A program made the position numbers and the translations under genes. 64,000 bases of DNA, from NCBI RefSeq assembly GCF_024679245.1, contig NC_090173.1, positions 50,489,376 through 50,553,375 of the forward strand, read 5' to 3'. Under the pieces are notes generated by a model. It saw only the letters and a list, made by a program, of their open reading frames with translations. It did no database searches and had not been told where the DNA came from. Source of the stretch: Pseudorasbora parva (taxonomy: Eukaryota > Chordata > Actinopteri > Cypriniformes > Gobionidae). The number at the start of each line of letters is the position of its first letter. The first letter of the stretch is position 1. Positions 23,656 through 35,620 of the stretch are shown piece by piece.

Positions 23656-24491
23656 TAGGGATGCACCGAAATGAAATTCTTGGCCGAAGCCGAAACCGAA
23701 TAATAATGAAATGCTTGGCCGAAGACCGAAGGCCGAATACCGAACGCGGTGTTTCGCATTTTTTCCATTTATTTGGCAATTTTTTTTTTACCATTACAAT
23801 AATTAAATAATAAAAATTTGCTTTTTACTATTTTGTGTTGCTTTTCAGAGAAATAAATCAAATAACAAAAATACAATTTCAAAATATTTATTTAACACTG
23901 AATTTTTTTTTTTAACATTCCAGCAGATATTATACAAACTAAGCACAACATAACTTAAAATAAATAATTAGTAAAATAAAAAATATATTTTTATTTGGCC
24001 ATCTTAGAAGCCCCCCTTCTTGAATAGCCTATGTTAGGCCTATAACTGACTGCTGAAAGAATGTAACTCTGTATGTCTACAACAACTAATGTGCATTGAA
24101 TAGTGCAAAAAATGTGGATGAACCCACAACAAATAAATTACTGTCTTAGACATAAGCCTACTTAGCCTACTTCTTCAGGAAAAGTGGCAGGTTCTTCTTT
24201 ATGAAAAGTAGCTTCTCTGCTTTCTCACATGAAAGTCGGTTCCTCTTCTCATCGATGACATGAGCACTAAATTTCAGCACTAAACAGTGCTTCCACACTG
24301 CTGACATGTTTGCTGCATAAAGCACGCAGCTCTCACTCTACGTGGGTTACTTTTTGATCACGTCATTAAAAACGTCATTGTTCGGCCAAAATTATTCGGC
24401 CTTTTTACTTATTCGGCCGAATGCCGAAAGTGCTTTTTTTGGCTATTTTCGGCCGAATAATTTCGGTTGCCGAATATTCGGTGCATCCCTA
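23656..24491 (-). mobile_element. Non-autonomous hAT with exact 8-bp TSD
   Basis: Ends TAGGGATGCACCGAAAT and ATTCGGTGCATCCCTA are inverted, with many subterminal ggccgaa/ttcggcc motifs. Exact 8-bp direct repeats gtgcatat flank it (23648-23655 and 24492-24499). The element is 836 bp. A decayed C-terminal transposase segment lies inside on the minus strand, so it is an internally deleted derivative of an autonomous hAT. Confidence 0.93.
24171..24300 (-). pseudogene. hAT transposase C-terminal (hATC) fragment
   Basis: The minus strand reads VLKFSAHVIDEKRNRLSCEK, then AEKLLFIKKNLPLF, in one frame. This matches the end of the hATC dimerisation domain, where FS...G..(I/F)...R.RL....E.L.FL..N is usual. 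Only this segment of the ~600-residue protein survives. Confidence 0.75.
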
Positions 24492-24499
24492 GTGCATAT

Positions 24500-25196
24500 T
24501 GCGTCCAAACAATAAGCCACTAGTTGGAACCAGCTGATAATCACTGCTTTTGATTCAATACTTCTCGTAACTCGTAACTCAAATAAGCTCATTCACACTG
24601 GGCTCGACACACATTTACGTCTAAGGTTTTCACACCCGAAAATCCACACCAAGGTCCGAACCGAAGTTCATGCTTTGATACATTTTATACATTCGGTTAG
24701 TCTTGATTTGGTTTTACATGGCAATTATGTGAGCGCACTGAAGAACTTTACATGACATATAGCCTATTTTCATCCTGACGTCATCTCTGTGGGTCGCATC
24801 TTGACATTGATTGGTTTGTCAAGGGACGTGTGTTGGACGTCAAGCGTGTTGTCAATTCGGTAACTTTGACAAGAATTAATGAACAGACGCATATTGTTGC
24901 CACTAATGAACACAGCGCATTGCTTGACTATTTATTTTTGTTTCGAATTGGTAGAAGTGGACATTCCAAGCGTTATACACAACAGCCTATTTCTCATGAC
25001 GGAACCTTTGTTCAGTTTGATCTGGATTGAGACTACCTCTTTTTTTGGGACCAAAATTTGTCTATTGGTCCTGACCATGGTCCAGGGGAGTTTTTCGCAT
25101 CTGTAATTTTGATTCAAACTAAGCTGAAAAGTCAGAAATCTGGACCAAACAAGGGCAAAAACTGCACAGTACATTAGAGCACTCGTTTTCTTAAAG
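24500..25196. other. Intergenic, unassigned
   Basis: Short overlapping ORFs on both strands (24830-25207) have no recognised family. No TE boundary was found. Confidence 0.4.
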
Positions 25197-25400
25197 GGTA
25201 AGTTCACCCAAAAATGAAAATTCTGTCATCATTTACTCTCCCTCAAGTTGTTCCAAACCTGCAAGAGTTTCTTTCTTCTGCTGAACACAAAGGAAGATAT
25301 TTGGAAGAATGTTTGTATATAAGCAGATTTTGAGCCCCATTGATTACCATAGTAGGGGAAAAATACTATGGCAGACAATGGGGCTCAAAATCTGCTGAGC
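25197..25400. mobile_element. DNA-repeat end with internal inverted repeat
   Basis: The left end gggtaagttcacccaaaaatg is a terminus common among fish DNA repeats. The right part is an inverted repeat: agcagattttgagccccat (about 25322) and atggggctcaaaatctgct (about 25379-25397). No second terminus was found. Confidence 0.6.
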
Positions 25401-25429
25401 AGCAAGTCAAAAACCTTTCTATCTTATCT

Positions 25430-26380
25430 CCTTTTTCCATCTGGCGAGGCTTACCCATCCGATGCAGTGAGTCTTGATCTCCTGTTGGATGCTGTGAGTG
25501 CCCTCCCGGTCAGCATCCACCCTTTTCTTTCTCTGTCCGACGAGGCTTCCCTTTCCGATACCATGAGTATTGATCTCCTGTCGATGCCGCAAGGTCCCTC
25601 CCGGTCACTATCCATCTTTTTCTTTTTCTCATCCAGCGAGGCTTACTTGTCTTGATCTCCTTACGGATGCAGCAAGAGCTCTCCTGGTAAATGCTTATCT
25701 CTTCTCTTTTCTCTATCCAGCGAGGCTAACTCGTCCGATACCATGAGCCTTGATCTCCTTTCGGGTGCTGCAAGAGCTTTCCTGGACGAACATCCATGCT
25801 GGACCTTCCACCCCTATGCCACTGAGGCTTACCCGTCTGACACAGCGAGTCTTGATCTCCCATCAGATGCTGGTGAGAGCTCTCCTGACAGGGTGTTTCA
25901 CATCTCCTTCACCGTGCTGTGAGCCAATAGGACCCAATCAAACTATATATAGGACCCAACCCAATAGGACCCAACCCAAACTGCTCTGGCGGACACTGGG
26001 TGAACCCACTTGGTCAGTCGTTTCTTTTTAATTGCGTCGCCCCAACTATCGGTCGGTAGGGCTCACCCATCTGATGCCACAAGTCTTGATATTCTATCAG
26101 ATGTTGCCACCTCCCGGATCTTCCAGCTGAGGTTTAAATCATGTTGCCCCCCTTTCTTTCGACCAGTAGAGCTTTTCCTTGCTGATACACCGAGCCTTGA
26201 CCTCACATTGGATGTCGCAAGAGCCTTCCCGATAAATTAGGGCTGTTCCACATTCATCAGTTAAGAAGGCCCATCCACCCGGTGCTGTGAGCTCCTGTCA
26301 GAGGCAACACAGCCCGCGGTAAGGTGGTTTAAAACCATGCTGTTCCTAATTTATCTGCTGGTAGGGCTTTTCCCATCAGA
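25430..26380. repeat. Decaying ~90-bp minisatellite
   Basis: Units of roughly 90-97 bp share gcgaggcttacccatccgat, then gatgc-gtgagtcttgatctcct, then gatgctgcaagagctctcc. Recognisable starts are near 25440, 25536, 25630, 25718, 25822, 26052, 26162 and 26356. Spacing is not a multiple of three and frames break, so the ORFs here (up to 95 codons) are not a repeat protein. A gap near 25915-26030 holds short aggacccaac repeats. Confidence 0.8.
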
Positions 26381-26520
26381 TACAGGGAGCCTTGGTATTT
26401 TAAGAAAGCTGGTTGCTTGACCAGGAGGGCTCGTGTTGCCTCTAATGGGAGCAGTGCATGGTATCGGCAGGATGGGTCCTACTGGCCGATGGACTAGGAG
26501 CAACCCTGTTTTGGAATGAC

Positions 26521-26583
26521 TGAACGGGGAGGCTCTTGGAACATCCAATGGGAGATTGGATGATGCAAGAGCCTCCCCGTTCA
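26521..26583. repeat. Near-perfect 63-bp hairpin
   Basis: tgaacggggaggctcttg at 26521 is the inverse of caagagcctccccgttca at 26566-26583, with further pairing (acatccaat / attggatg) towards a very short loop. It is embedded at the end of the minisatellite, so one arm may be an inverted minisatellite unit. Confidence 0.9.
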
Positions 26584-26664
26584 GAGCCCGGAGCCCTCTC
26601 CTGGACAGCACGCCAAATTCACATAATCTGTACTCTATTTAATTTGATGTAAGTGTGAACTTGT

Positions 26665-26880
26665 AAAGTGATGTTTTATTAGCAAATTTCGTGAAGAGCA
26701 CATTCAGATAATTAAACCTAACTAAACACAAGTGGAGCACGTTCAGAAAATTAAACCTAATTAAACACGAGAGGAGCACATTAAGCCAATTAATTTAATC
26801 AACGACAAGAGGTGTGTATATATATACAGCAGAGCTACCTTCTTTTTGTTGACAGCTTTTATTTTAGCATCCCTCCACCA
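26665..26880. repeat. Dispersed repeat, second copy of the 22915-23060 family
   Basis: gatgttttattagcaaattt, aaacacaagtggagcac (twice in tandem) and gagcacattaagccaatt. The tandem doubling of aaacacnagnggagcac is local. Confidence 0.75.
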
Positions 26881-26979
26881 CCCCATCTCCTCACTTTGAT
26901 TTAATAAACTCTTATTAGATGTCAACACAATCCATAACACGATATACAATACAGTCAAGTTCTAGACTATCTAGATGAT

Positions 26980-26996
26980 GGGGGGGGGGGGGGGGG
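26980..26996. repeat. Poly-G tract
   Basis: Seventeen G in a row, then aggga. It is followed by sequence (cagcatgccaaatacgc, ctctatttaatttgat) that repeats 26605-26650 in direct orientation. Confidence 0.9.
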
Positions 26997-27079
26997 AGGG
27001 AGGCGTGGGGACTCTGGGTTCGGGCCAGACAGCATGCCAAATACGCATGCTATTTACTCTATTTAATTTGATAAGTGTA

Positions 27080-28499
27080 AACTCGGGAACCCTTTTTTGT
27101 CGTATTTAGTCCTAATATCATTTGGGAGCATTTGCATTTATATTGGGCACTCTCCTATAAATATGATCTCTGGCTAACTTATAGAATGGTAAAACCTTGC
27201 CAGCATTTCTTTGACCTTTTGCTGTTTTAAATGTGTTCTTGCATTGGAAACTCAGTCTCTCTTCCTCAATTGATTTTTACCTATAACGCGTGTCACTAAA
27301 CTATTGATCTTTTGTTTTGTTCCCTTTGACCATTACAAGGATAATCCATTTGCTTAGTGGAACAAGGTGACAGAGTGGTCTAGTTTGTGAAACTGCAGGA
27401 GGGAATAAAGAATTCCTGGGGTTCTTTTGTCTTGCAACCCTTAGACCTTGAGAAATAAAGCAGTATACAACAGTAGTGCAAACAAATATACTGGTAAACC
27501 TTTAATGTTGGGTGAAATTCACCATACATGTGCGACAGGCAATCTATGTGAGCTTTCAACAGCCTGGGGATCCAAAAATAACTGCAGCGATTCTTTGAAT
27601 GGGCTGTTGAACTGACTAATGTCTTGAAGTGAACAAATGGGAATACTGTTCGACAGCTTGGTCTTTTTGGATTCATTTATTTTTTACTGTGATGTATGTA
27701 TATGATCGTTTGAAACAAGATTACAGCAGCAGTGTAAATGGAATTGGTCCAAGCATGTGCCTGTGGAACGTATCATTGCAATCTGCAGTTTACAATGATA
27801 ATCGTCGCCGCACGGTATCGATCTGTTGGAGTGATGAAGAGAGAGAGCCAAACAAAGCAGGTTTGGAAGAGCTCTCCAAAGACATCTTTGCACAATAACT
27901 GTTTGCTTTTATGTAGCACTTGTATTTCTGAGGACACAGAGACGATCTGAACAGAAAGTGGAGATAAAGCGAAAGCTTTGGGTTTATTGCCTGGTTTGAG
28001 AGGAGATTCCTTTACTGATCTTAGCGTGAGCAGCACACCTAGCAAAGACAAGAGGGAACAGAACAAAGAACACTGCAGCTTAAAGACTGATTATGGTTTC
28101 TGTTATCAGCAGATAAAAGCTTATTCCACAACTATAGGGCACACACGCAACAAAAAGTAATTACATCACATAGCAGTTTTATAGTACAGTCGCGTGACTG
28201 TGTTAGTGAGTGTTGCAACATGCGAAAGAACTATATATTTATCGTCCTTGATGTGGAGCTCATAAATTGAAAAGGAGACTACTCTTGTCATGATTCCTTG
28301 TGTATCTGTTTCATGGAATCTTATTTGGTATTCTGTTGTCTTGGTGTGTTTTTTCCCACCCAAACCAGTTCAGCTGAAACTCCACCCTGCAGCGGATTCT
28401 TTAGGTTTTATTAGTCATGTCAATCACAGTAGCCAACTGATGGCTTGCCAAACACTGATCCCTAAACCTACCCGTCACCTTAACCAATGAAATCAGCTG
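27080..28499. other. Intergenic, mostly unique
   Basis: Overlapping ORFs of 60-98 codons on both strands (27380-28363) do not resemble known proteins and lack splice context. No TE was recognised. Confidence 0.4.
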
Positions 28500-29721
28500 C
28501 ACTCTAAAAATGGCTGGGTTAAAAACAACCCAATTGGCAACCCAGCGCTAAATATTGGACAGAACACATGCTGGGTTAAATTAACCCACTGGCATTTTAA
28601 CCCAGCAGGCTGGGCTGTTGAGAAAACCCAAAATGTAGTCTTTTTTTTTTTACCATTAATGGATTTTCTATTCTGGGTTATTCTTGCTGGGTTGTTCTTA
28701 AAAAATCTCCTGTGCATTAGCCTACTATAAAACTAGACAATCATGAAAGCACAAATGAATAATGCATGTTTAAAGACTGTTAAAACAATCATTTTTATTG
28801 CTTGTAAAATGGTACAATACACAAATGTGTTAAAATTGGCAACAATGACAACTACAAACCTAATATATTCTGTCAATTTATTCACGTTTAAATCGAACTT
28901 TTATTTTGACGGGTTGCCGTGACTTGAGTCTCTGTGTTCATGATATGAGTCGCGCCCCCGTCATTCACACAGAGACGCAAAACATGGAAGAGAAACGTTA
29001 ATATTTAAATAGTATTTAATATACACAGACACTTGTATATATTCGGCTACAGTCTGGAGCCCTGCGTGACGATACTGAACGCAGCTGCGGGACCGAATAG
29101 AATCTACTTGGGAGTTGATGCTATACAGATAGGCTATCGTCACATTTTTAACATTTCAGTATGTATTTGGTACCGAAGTACCGGTACTTGTGACATCCCT
29201 ACATAAAACCATGTTTAATTTTCGTAAGGGGATCATGGTTCTGTGTAAATAATCACAAACTGTATTAATCTATCGTCTCACATGCCTACCTAAACTAACA
29301 CGAGCCAGTAACTACATTGCATCGGATTGTGAGGTAAAACTTTTGTCGTCTTAACGTCATGTAAGCTTAAGAATTGTTGCCACGAAGAAAAAAAAAAACT
29401 ATAATTATGCTAATTAAAATGATTATTAATGTAATATGAACTTATCTTAAAACATCTGCAACCAGTGGCTTTGCCTTTTGCATTGTCCTCAAAATGACAG
29501 TTTGGGAGCGAATTTAAACGAATCAAGGCGGGAAGCACGTGAAACAACCAAGCGCTGGTAGAATCAACCAAGCATTGCGACCCAGCAGGTTTAACCCAAC
29601 GACTGGAAATTTGAAACTACCCAATGGTGTTTAAAATGTGATCAAATAAACCAACAAAAATTACCCAACATTCTTAACCCAGCATTTTGGGTTAAAAAAT
29701 AACCCAGCATTATTTAGAGTG
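28500..29721. mobile_element. Large relative of the CACTCTAAA...GGGTT hairpin MITE
   Basis: Left end cactctaaaaatggctgggtt then aaaaacaaccca; right end ttgggttaaaaaataaccc then agcattatttagagtg. At 1222 bp it is four times larger than the copies at 20414 and 22419. The interior differs and has a single hAT-like end (accggtacttgtgacatccct, near 29178-29198), which suggests nested insertion. No TA duplication is seen at its borders. Confidence 0.65.
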
Positions 29722-29834
29722 TTGAAGTTCAAGCTCAAACCATTGTGCAACGTTTTGCTACGGTTTCTGGATTGAAAGTTGTTTCCTAGAAACGGAGTGC
29801 AACGGGGTTTGAGATAAGTTTTAAGGTTAGACAC

Positions 29835-30214
29835 TGTGGTGTGACAAGCAGCGGGGCGAGGGACCGCGAGAGCGGGCCGGTGATGAGTGTTGATGAGTGC
29901 CAGCTGCGTGGCACACCGGTCTCGTCTCGCGGCCATGTGACGGGTGCATAAAAGGAGGAGCAAGGGCTGCAGAAGACGAGAGAGGACCAGGCCTGGAGTT
30001 TATGTTGAGTTTTGTTTTACGTGTTATTAAGTTTTTGTGGGCAGTCGTCCGTGAGGGGCTGCCCACGTTTTATTTTGTGGTTATTTGCGGGCAGTCGTCC
30101 GTGAGGGGCTGCCTGCGGTTTTACTTTCGTTTTGTTTATTTATTTGTATATTCAAGTTTGTGAAACGTTTGCCGGTTCCTGCCTCCTTCCTTCCCATTTA
30201 CGAACTTCGTTACA
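29835..30214 (+). repeat. 5' LTR (380 bp)
   Basis: Begins TGTGGTGTGACAAGC and ends TTCGTTACA, with TG...CA ends. Contains a TATA-like cataaaagg (29949-29957) and two tandem copies of gggcagtcgtccgtgagggg (about 30040 and 30090). Confidence 0.88.
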
Positions 30215-30215
30215 C

Positions 30216-30232
30216 TGGTGCCAAAACCCAGG
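30216..30232 (+). promoter_or_regulatory. Primer binding site of the LTR element
   Basis: TGGTGCCAAAACCCAGG starts two bases after the 5' LTR end. It fits the TGGTGCC...CC form of tRNA-primer sites in fish Gypsy elements. The priming tRNA is not identified here. Confidence 0.75.
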
Positions 30233-30793
30233 GGGAAGGAGGGACATGCTGTCGAAGAGCCCTCGCTGCTGAGGGGGATCGCGGTGCTGAGGAGGTCGGG
30301 CAGCGCGGATGAATGAGGACCACGAGGGCTGCCCGAGGCGATGGTGCTGGAGCGATAAAGGTGGGACAGAGACCTCGCTGCCGTGCCCCTGGGTCGAGGT
30401 AGGGTGGCTGCCATCCGAGAGGGAGCGGAGGAGTCGCCGCGCTTGCCGTGAGCCAGAGCCTGCTGCCGTTCACCTGATAGGGGAGGTGCAGGGAGCGCGG
30501 GGCTCGCTGCCGGGTCCCTCAGAAGGAGGAGTCACCGCCGGCCGCCAGGGGACAGAGGAGGATCGAGCTGCCCACCAGGCGTCCAGTGCCATCGCACAGC
30601 ACCGCGAGGAAGAGCCTCTCGGCGGGCGGAGGGCCGAACGGCAGTGTGTCTGGGAACCGGACCAGAATGTTTTTTTTCTTTCTTTGTTTTTTCCCTCTCT
30701 CCCCTCTCTCGATCGCTGGCTCCTCGTGTTCCCGTCTACATTACTCTCGCCTCTCTGTCCTTACCCCCAGGTGCCGCGGCCGCCATGAACTCT

Positions 30794-30816
30794 CCCCCCC
30801 CCCCCCCCCCCCCCCC
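30794..30816. repeat. Poly-C tract at truncation junction
   Basis: Twenty-three C directly abut the truncated 3' LTR. This is where the end of the internal region, any polypurine tract, and the first ~160 bp of the right LTR are missing. Confidence 0.9.
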
Positions 30817-31009
30817 AGTTTATGTTGAGTTTTGTTTTACGTGTTATTATGTTTTTGTGGGCAGTCGTCCGTGAGGGGCTGCCCACGTTTTATTTTGTGG
30901 GATATTTTGCGGTTTTACTTTCCGTTTTGTTTATTTATTTGTATATTAAAATTTGTGAAACGTTCGCCGGTTCCCGCCTCCTTCCTTCCCATCTACGAAC
31001 TTCGTTACA
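30817..31009 (+). repeat. 3' LTR, 5'-truncated
   Basis: Starts agtttatgttgagttttg, corresponding to 29997 of the 5' LTR, and runs to the same TTCGTTACA end. It has one rather than two copies of the gggcagtcgtccgtgagggg unit. It lacks the promoter part. Confidence 0.9.
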
Positions 31010-31014
31010 GACAC

Positions 31015-31172
31015 CTAACCTCAACTGCTCCCGACGAGCTGGATGGCGCCTTACATGGCAGACACCGCCGTCGGTGTATGAATGAGAGAGTGAATGGGTG
31101 AATGTGAGGCAAGATGTAAAGAGCTTTGGATGGCCATAGGGTCTGTTAAAAAGCGCTATATAAATGCAGTCC
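31015..31172 (+). repeat. Fish SINE/LINE 3'-tail repeat
   Basis: Contains gagtgaatgggtgaatgtg, gagctttggatggccatag and aaaagcgctatataaatgc then agtccatttacca, a tail I recognise from widespread fish retroposons (L2-like or SINE). The LTR element inserted immediately beside or into it. Confidence 0.65.
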
Positions 31173-32420
31173 ATTTACCATTTTCATCCTGAAATGCGAG
31201 GCAAATGTTGGCGGTTTCCATGTGTGTGTGTTCTCTTCCTGTGGTTTAGTTCCTGTTTCCTGTGTTTCCATTGTTATCTTGTTTGTTAACCTTTACCTGT
31301 CCTTCATTTAGCCCCGTGTGTGTGGAGTACATGCCATTTCCTGTATTCTGGTGCCTTTAAATTAAACAATTGCTAGCCTAGAATGGTTACCACATGGCAA
31401 GGTTTTCCAAAAATGAAGACAGACCTTTCTCCACCAAGCAGTTCAGATAACTGTTAGCGTTATAACAACATAGAGTAAGTGTAGCTGTAATTAAATGCTA
31501 CGAAAAAAGAAAAAAGAAAAAAGAAAAAAGAAAAAAAAGACTAGGCTACATGATGCCCTTAAAAGAAACAGGTGAACAAATGATGAGCATTCACTTAAAT
31601 ATCAGCTTGTTTTTCTGACAGTATGTGAGCACACAGCCAGACCCACCTTAGCAGCAGATGCGCGAAGAAGCTTTGCTCACCTCGCTGTGTCACGGGTGCG
31701 AGTAGGCGCGAGTGGTGAAAACACGGAATAGAGATTAATTCATTTGTAGTCTGAAAGAGCCAAATAGAATGGATTTGGGAAAGCAGCCGCGTGGAAGTCA
31801 GAATGGAGTTTAATTTATTAGGGCATTCCTCAAGTAGAATAGATTTGACTGGCGGCGCTCTGAAAAGTGAACAGACATGCACTGAATGAGAGATGATAAA
31901 AGTGAGTGGGTCCAATGTCACTGGTCTTAAAAAGTGAGTTAGTGGGTGGCAATTTAAGCTATTCTTACCTTAAGTTATTTTAAATTATTTTTAGAACTAA
32001 ATACTGCATTGCTCCAAATATAAGACAACCCTGATTATAAGCCCTTCTTTTCCAAGATGTACTTTTTTTGTAAAAAAAAAAAAAAAAAAATGCTTTTATT
32101 TAAATATAATTTTGATGCTGCATATTTTTCATATTTAAATTTTTGATGGTATGGTAAATACTGGTAAACTGTTTCAAAGATCACTTTTAAAAATAAACAC
32201 TTTTTGGTATACCATAAAAATATCCTGTAGCCTAACAATTAGACTCGTCATCTACTATTAATGCAATTTTAGTATGGTTTTCACTATAAGCGAAATACAA
32301 TTAAAATCTTGAAATCTGGTCACCATCTTATGTTTTAAAATCACGTTTATGATGTTTGTTCATGCAAACATGTGGCTCTTAGATGGTAAGCTTTTTTTTT
32401 TTTTTTTTTTTTTGACTGTT
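31173..32420. other. Intergenic: simple repeats, otherwise unassigned
   Basis: Holds a (GAAAAA)n run at 31502-31540 and T- or A-runs near 32066-32090 and 32391-32413. 31995-32280 contains caaatataagacaaccctg, a pattern like old mariner-type repeats, but I could not delimit it. An ORF at 31595-31921 is unsupported. Confidence 0.4.
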
Positions 32421-32424
32421 TTAA

Positions 32425-33677
32425 AGCTACACTGTGTAACTTTTTTAGTTTATTCTTAGCTAAAATCACTTAGTTCTTTCAAAAATATATGTGCTCATTA
32501 ATGTATATTTACTTCTTTCAAGTAATAATGCATTCTCGTAATTTTATAATATACCATTGAAAATGCATAAGTGTTAGGGGTTCGGATGGCGGTCGCCATG
32601 TTGCTCCTCCATCTTGAAAGTACATTTGCCAAAGAGGGACATACCCGTAAATTCAAGCTTTGCTTTTCACGTTTTTACACTCGATGGCACCGTGTTGCAT
32701 GTGAAGAGGAAATCCTCCTTGAGGCTGCTATATGATGATGGAGGATCACTCTTAAGCCCCTTTCCAAATGCACGTCGGACCCGCAATATTCCCGGAACAT
32801 TGCCGGGTCGCCTTCTGTGTGAAAGCAACCACGTCCCGGAACTGATTACCGAATTCGACCCGGGTCGGGGACCTAGTAACATTGCGGGATATGTATCAGA
32901 GTCGCCAAGGAAGCGGAAAAGAGAATTAAGACGGCAACGCAACGGGCAAATCAACAAGACAAAAGTAAATATTGGAGTGGCCTTTCCAAGATGGAAAGAG
33001 CTCATGAGGAGCAACGATTTTAAAAAGAACGCCGACGTTGCCTGCTTTCTTCTCGACAGGTAGCCTAATATTAATTCAGCCTATTTGTGTATATTGGAAG
33101 TTTTATTGTTGCTTGGCTAATTATATCATGGTGTGCTGTGCATAACACTAGAACGACGTCTAGGATAGTTTTCCTCGCGTCAATGATAAAAAAAAGAATT
33201 GTTTACCTTATAACATAAATCAGTGTTCTATAACGGATAACATGAGATTAATATTTGAATTGCATTATAATTTGTTTGCCTTACGCTAGTGATGTCATAA
33301 TATAAAGAATAACGATAGCACTGATAAAAAAAGTTACTTTACTAAGAGCTTGCATTCGTCTGGGAACCTGATAGCTGATGTTAGCAATGAAATGGTAAAA
33401 AATAACGAAAACGTAATACTATTATTCATTTTACATATATTAATTTGATCATAGATCATTTGGCAAATTAAATAACTGCAAATTATAATAGTTTTCAAAA
33501 ATTACCTCAACACTTGAAGCAACACTCACCGAAGAGGTCGAACTGGAAGCCGTGACTAAATCGGCCACCGTAGGAGTTGAAACGAAATCGAAATTAAGAG
33601 GAACAGAAACTATTATACACTGGATGGTCATATACCGTTTAACCACTAGATGGGGGAAAATATCACACAGTGTAGCT
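32425..33677 (+). mobile_element. TTAA-flanked DNA transposon (AGCTACACTGTG ends)
   Basis: Left end AGCTACACTGTGTAAC and right end CACACAGTGTAGCT are inverted and each is bordered by TTAA (32421-32424 and 33678-33681). A TTAA target and AG... termini suggest a Kolobok-type element rather than piggyBac, whose ends normally start CCC. It contains one ORF of interest. Confidence 0.8.
32614..33063 (+). CDS. ORF in TTAA element, unrecognised nuclear-type protein
   Basis: 149 codons with a basic block (SPRKRKRELRRQRNGQINKT, a likely nuclear-localisation signal) followed by NIGVAFPRWKELMRSNDFKK and ADVACFLLDR. I recognise the VNIGVAFPRW...DA-.A.FLLD type of sequence from uncharacterised fish proteins, probably transposon-derived, but cannot name a function. 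The frame runs to a tag after CTCGACAG|gtagcc, which also resembles a splice donor, so this may be a first exon. It sits wholly within TTAA-flanked TIRs. The frame has no stops, suggesting recent or constrained origin. It is not a typical transposase catalytic domain. Confidence 0.5.
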   Translation: MKVHLPKRDIPVNSSFAFHVFTLDGTVLHVKRKSSLRLLYDDGGSLLSPFPNARRTRNIPGTLPGRLLCESNHVPELITEFDPGRGPSNIAGYVSESPRKRKRELRRQRNGQINKTKVNIGVAFPRWKELMRSNDFKKNADVACFLLDR

Positions 33678-33840
33678 TTAAGACTTAAAAGTCTTTTTGC
33701 GCTCTCTGTCTTTTAAACATTACACTCTGACACGGGGAATTTATCGGCACACTGGTTTCACTTGTATTTGGCACCACCTACTGTTGCGGGTGTATGGCCC
33801 TGTCCCAAATGGCACACTTCATGTGCACTTTCGGTTTTAT

Positions 33841-34341
33841 CAAGCGGCAATCTCCCGCGATCTCTCTTGAAGCCAATATGGAAGTAATGTAAACTGCAAT
33901 TCCTCAACTGGTCACTAGAGACAGGCTCCAGAAGGGGCAGAATCGCATTGAGCTCATGTTAAAATGGCCAACTTTACAGCAGAAAAATATCATTTTTACA
34001 GCCTGGTACAAATTGTAGTTTTTGCCTATGGCTAATTTTGACCTTCATGAAAACTGTGAGGGGGGTGACATTTTTTTATAACTCATTCATTTACGTTAAA
34101 TAAAGCCTTAAAGTTCTGGATAATTTAGGGCGTGGTTACAGGTGAATAGCCATTTATCCACCTAAGCTCCGCCCACATCCCGCCTTTTTGCCCATTTTTT
34201 GTTATCCGGGAGTGACACGCGATGACACGCTCACAAGATGGCAACGCCCAGCTCGCCTATACTTTAAGCTTCAGAACGGCTTATCGGAATCCTATGGGTG
34301 ACGTCACGGACACTACTTCCATATTTTTTTACAGTCTATGG
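33841..34341. repeat. Dispersed repeat pair, copy 1
   Basis: From gcggcaatctcccgcgatct through ggctccagaaggggcagaat and gacgtcacggacactacttc to tttttttacagtctatgg. It matches 38923-39439 in direct orientation with moderate divergence. Type not assigned; probably a non-autonomous DNA element. Confidence 0.85.
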
Positions 34342-34825
34342 GTTTAATGGACTTACAAATGGTGCAGCTGTGTGCACGTGCCAGTTAAGTCCACAAGACC
34401 GTAGGGTGTCCCATTCGTCATTTAAGCTTAAACAAGGGTGCTCGTTAAAAGAAGTCCCATTAAGACAAGTCATTTCACTCAGCGGCCATCTTTGAAACGC
34501 CTCTCGGGCATGCAAGTTCAGCTCCTATTTTTTTGAATGGGAAAACATAAAATTCTACAAAACAGTTTGCCGATTACGGTTTTTAGAGTTTTCATGATTA
34601 AGTTTACGATTCAATTTCAAAATTGACACCACTGATAAAATCTGACAACAACTCTTATACATTTTGTTTCTAAATGCTTGAATCATGACGGAACTTATGC
34701 AGAACTTTAAGGGTTTATATAATGTAGGATGGTAGAATTTAGAATGCTAACTGAATGTAAAATTGGCATGCCAGAAAGAGACCTTTTCTGAATTAAAATT
34801 TTAACATAACTTTGTGCCATCCCCA
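34342..34825. other. Intergenic, unassigned
   Basis: No gene or clear repeat was recognised between the dispersed repeat and Tc1 copy B. Confidence 0.4.
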
Positions 34826-35620
34826 AACGGTTCCCACAAAGTTGGGAGCATGAAATTGTCCAAAATGTCTTGGTATGCTGAAGCATAAAGAGTTCCTTTC
34901 ACTGGAACGGGGCCAAGCCCAACCCCTGGAAAACAACCCCGCACCATTAACCCCCCCAACAAACTTTACACTTGACACAATGCAGTCAGCAAGTACCATC
35001 CTCCTGTCAAACGCCACACCCAGACTCGTTTATGGGATTGCCAAAAAGAGAAGCATGATTCGTCACTCCAGAGAACACGTATCACTGCTCTAGAGTCCGA
35101 CGCTTTGTATTGCACTTGGTGATGTAAGGGTTGGATGATCTGCTCGGGCATGGAAACCCATTCCATGAAGCTCTCTAAGCACTGATCTTGAGCTAATCTG
35201 AAGGCCTCATGAAGTTTGGAGGTCTGTAGCTACTCTGCAGAAAGTTGGTGACAACTGCGCACTTTTCTCCAATGTGCTTCAGCCTGATCCCGCTCTGTGA
35301 TTTTACATGGCCTAACACTTGATGGCTGAGTTGATGAGTTTTCCAATTGCTTCCACTGTGTTATAATATCACTAACAGTTGACCATGGGATATTTAGTGG
35401 TAAGAAAATGTCACAAATGGACTTATTGCACATGGCAACCTATCATGGCATCACGCTTGAATTCATTGAGCTCCTGAGAGCGAACCATTCTTTCACAAAT
35501 GTTTGTAGAAGCGTCTGCATGCCTAGTGCTTGATTTTATACAGCTGTGGCCATGGAAGTGATTGGAACAGCTGAATTCAGTCATTTGTAGGGGTGTTCCA
35601 ATACTTTTGGCAATATAGTG
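34826..35620 (-). pseudogene. Tc1-like transposon remnant, copy B
   Basis: The upstream (plus-strand right) end reads tacttttggcaatatagtg, the terminal sequence of this Tc1 family. The minus strand encodes, in shifting frames, LNIPWSTVSDIITQWKQLEN (HTH), RVLWSDESCF (first catalytic Asp), KRVWVWRL and AWPRSSERNSL. The transposase C-terminus, with the second and third catalytic sites, and the other end are missing. Several frameshifts are present. Same family and orientation as copies A and C. Confidence 0.88.

Larger units (their letters stand above)
29835..31009 (+). mobile_element. Short non-autonomous LTR retrotransposon with 5-bp TSD
   Basis: Two LTR copies in direct orientation bracket a ~580-bp G+C-rich internal region. 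Exact pentanucleotides gacac flank it (29830-29834 and 31010-31014). A primer-binding-site-like motif follows the 5' LTR. There is no Gag or Pol similarity; the 159-codon ORF at 30309-30788 looks like compositional noise in the leader. The structure is that of a TRIM-type derivative of a Gypsy element. The right LTR is truncated. Confidence 0.88.
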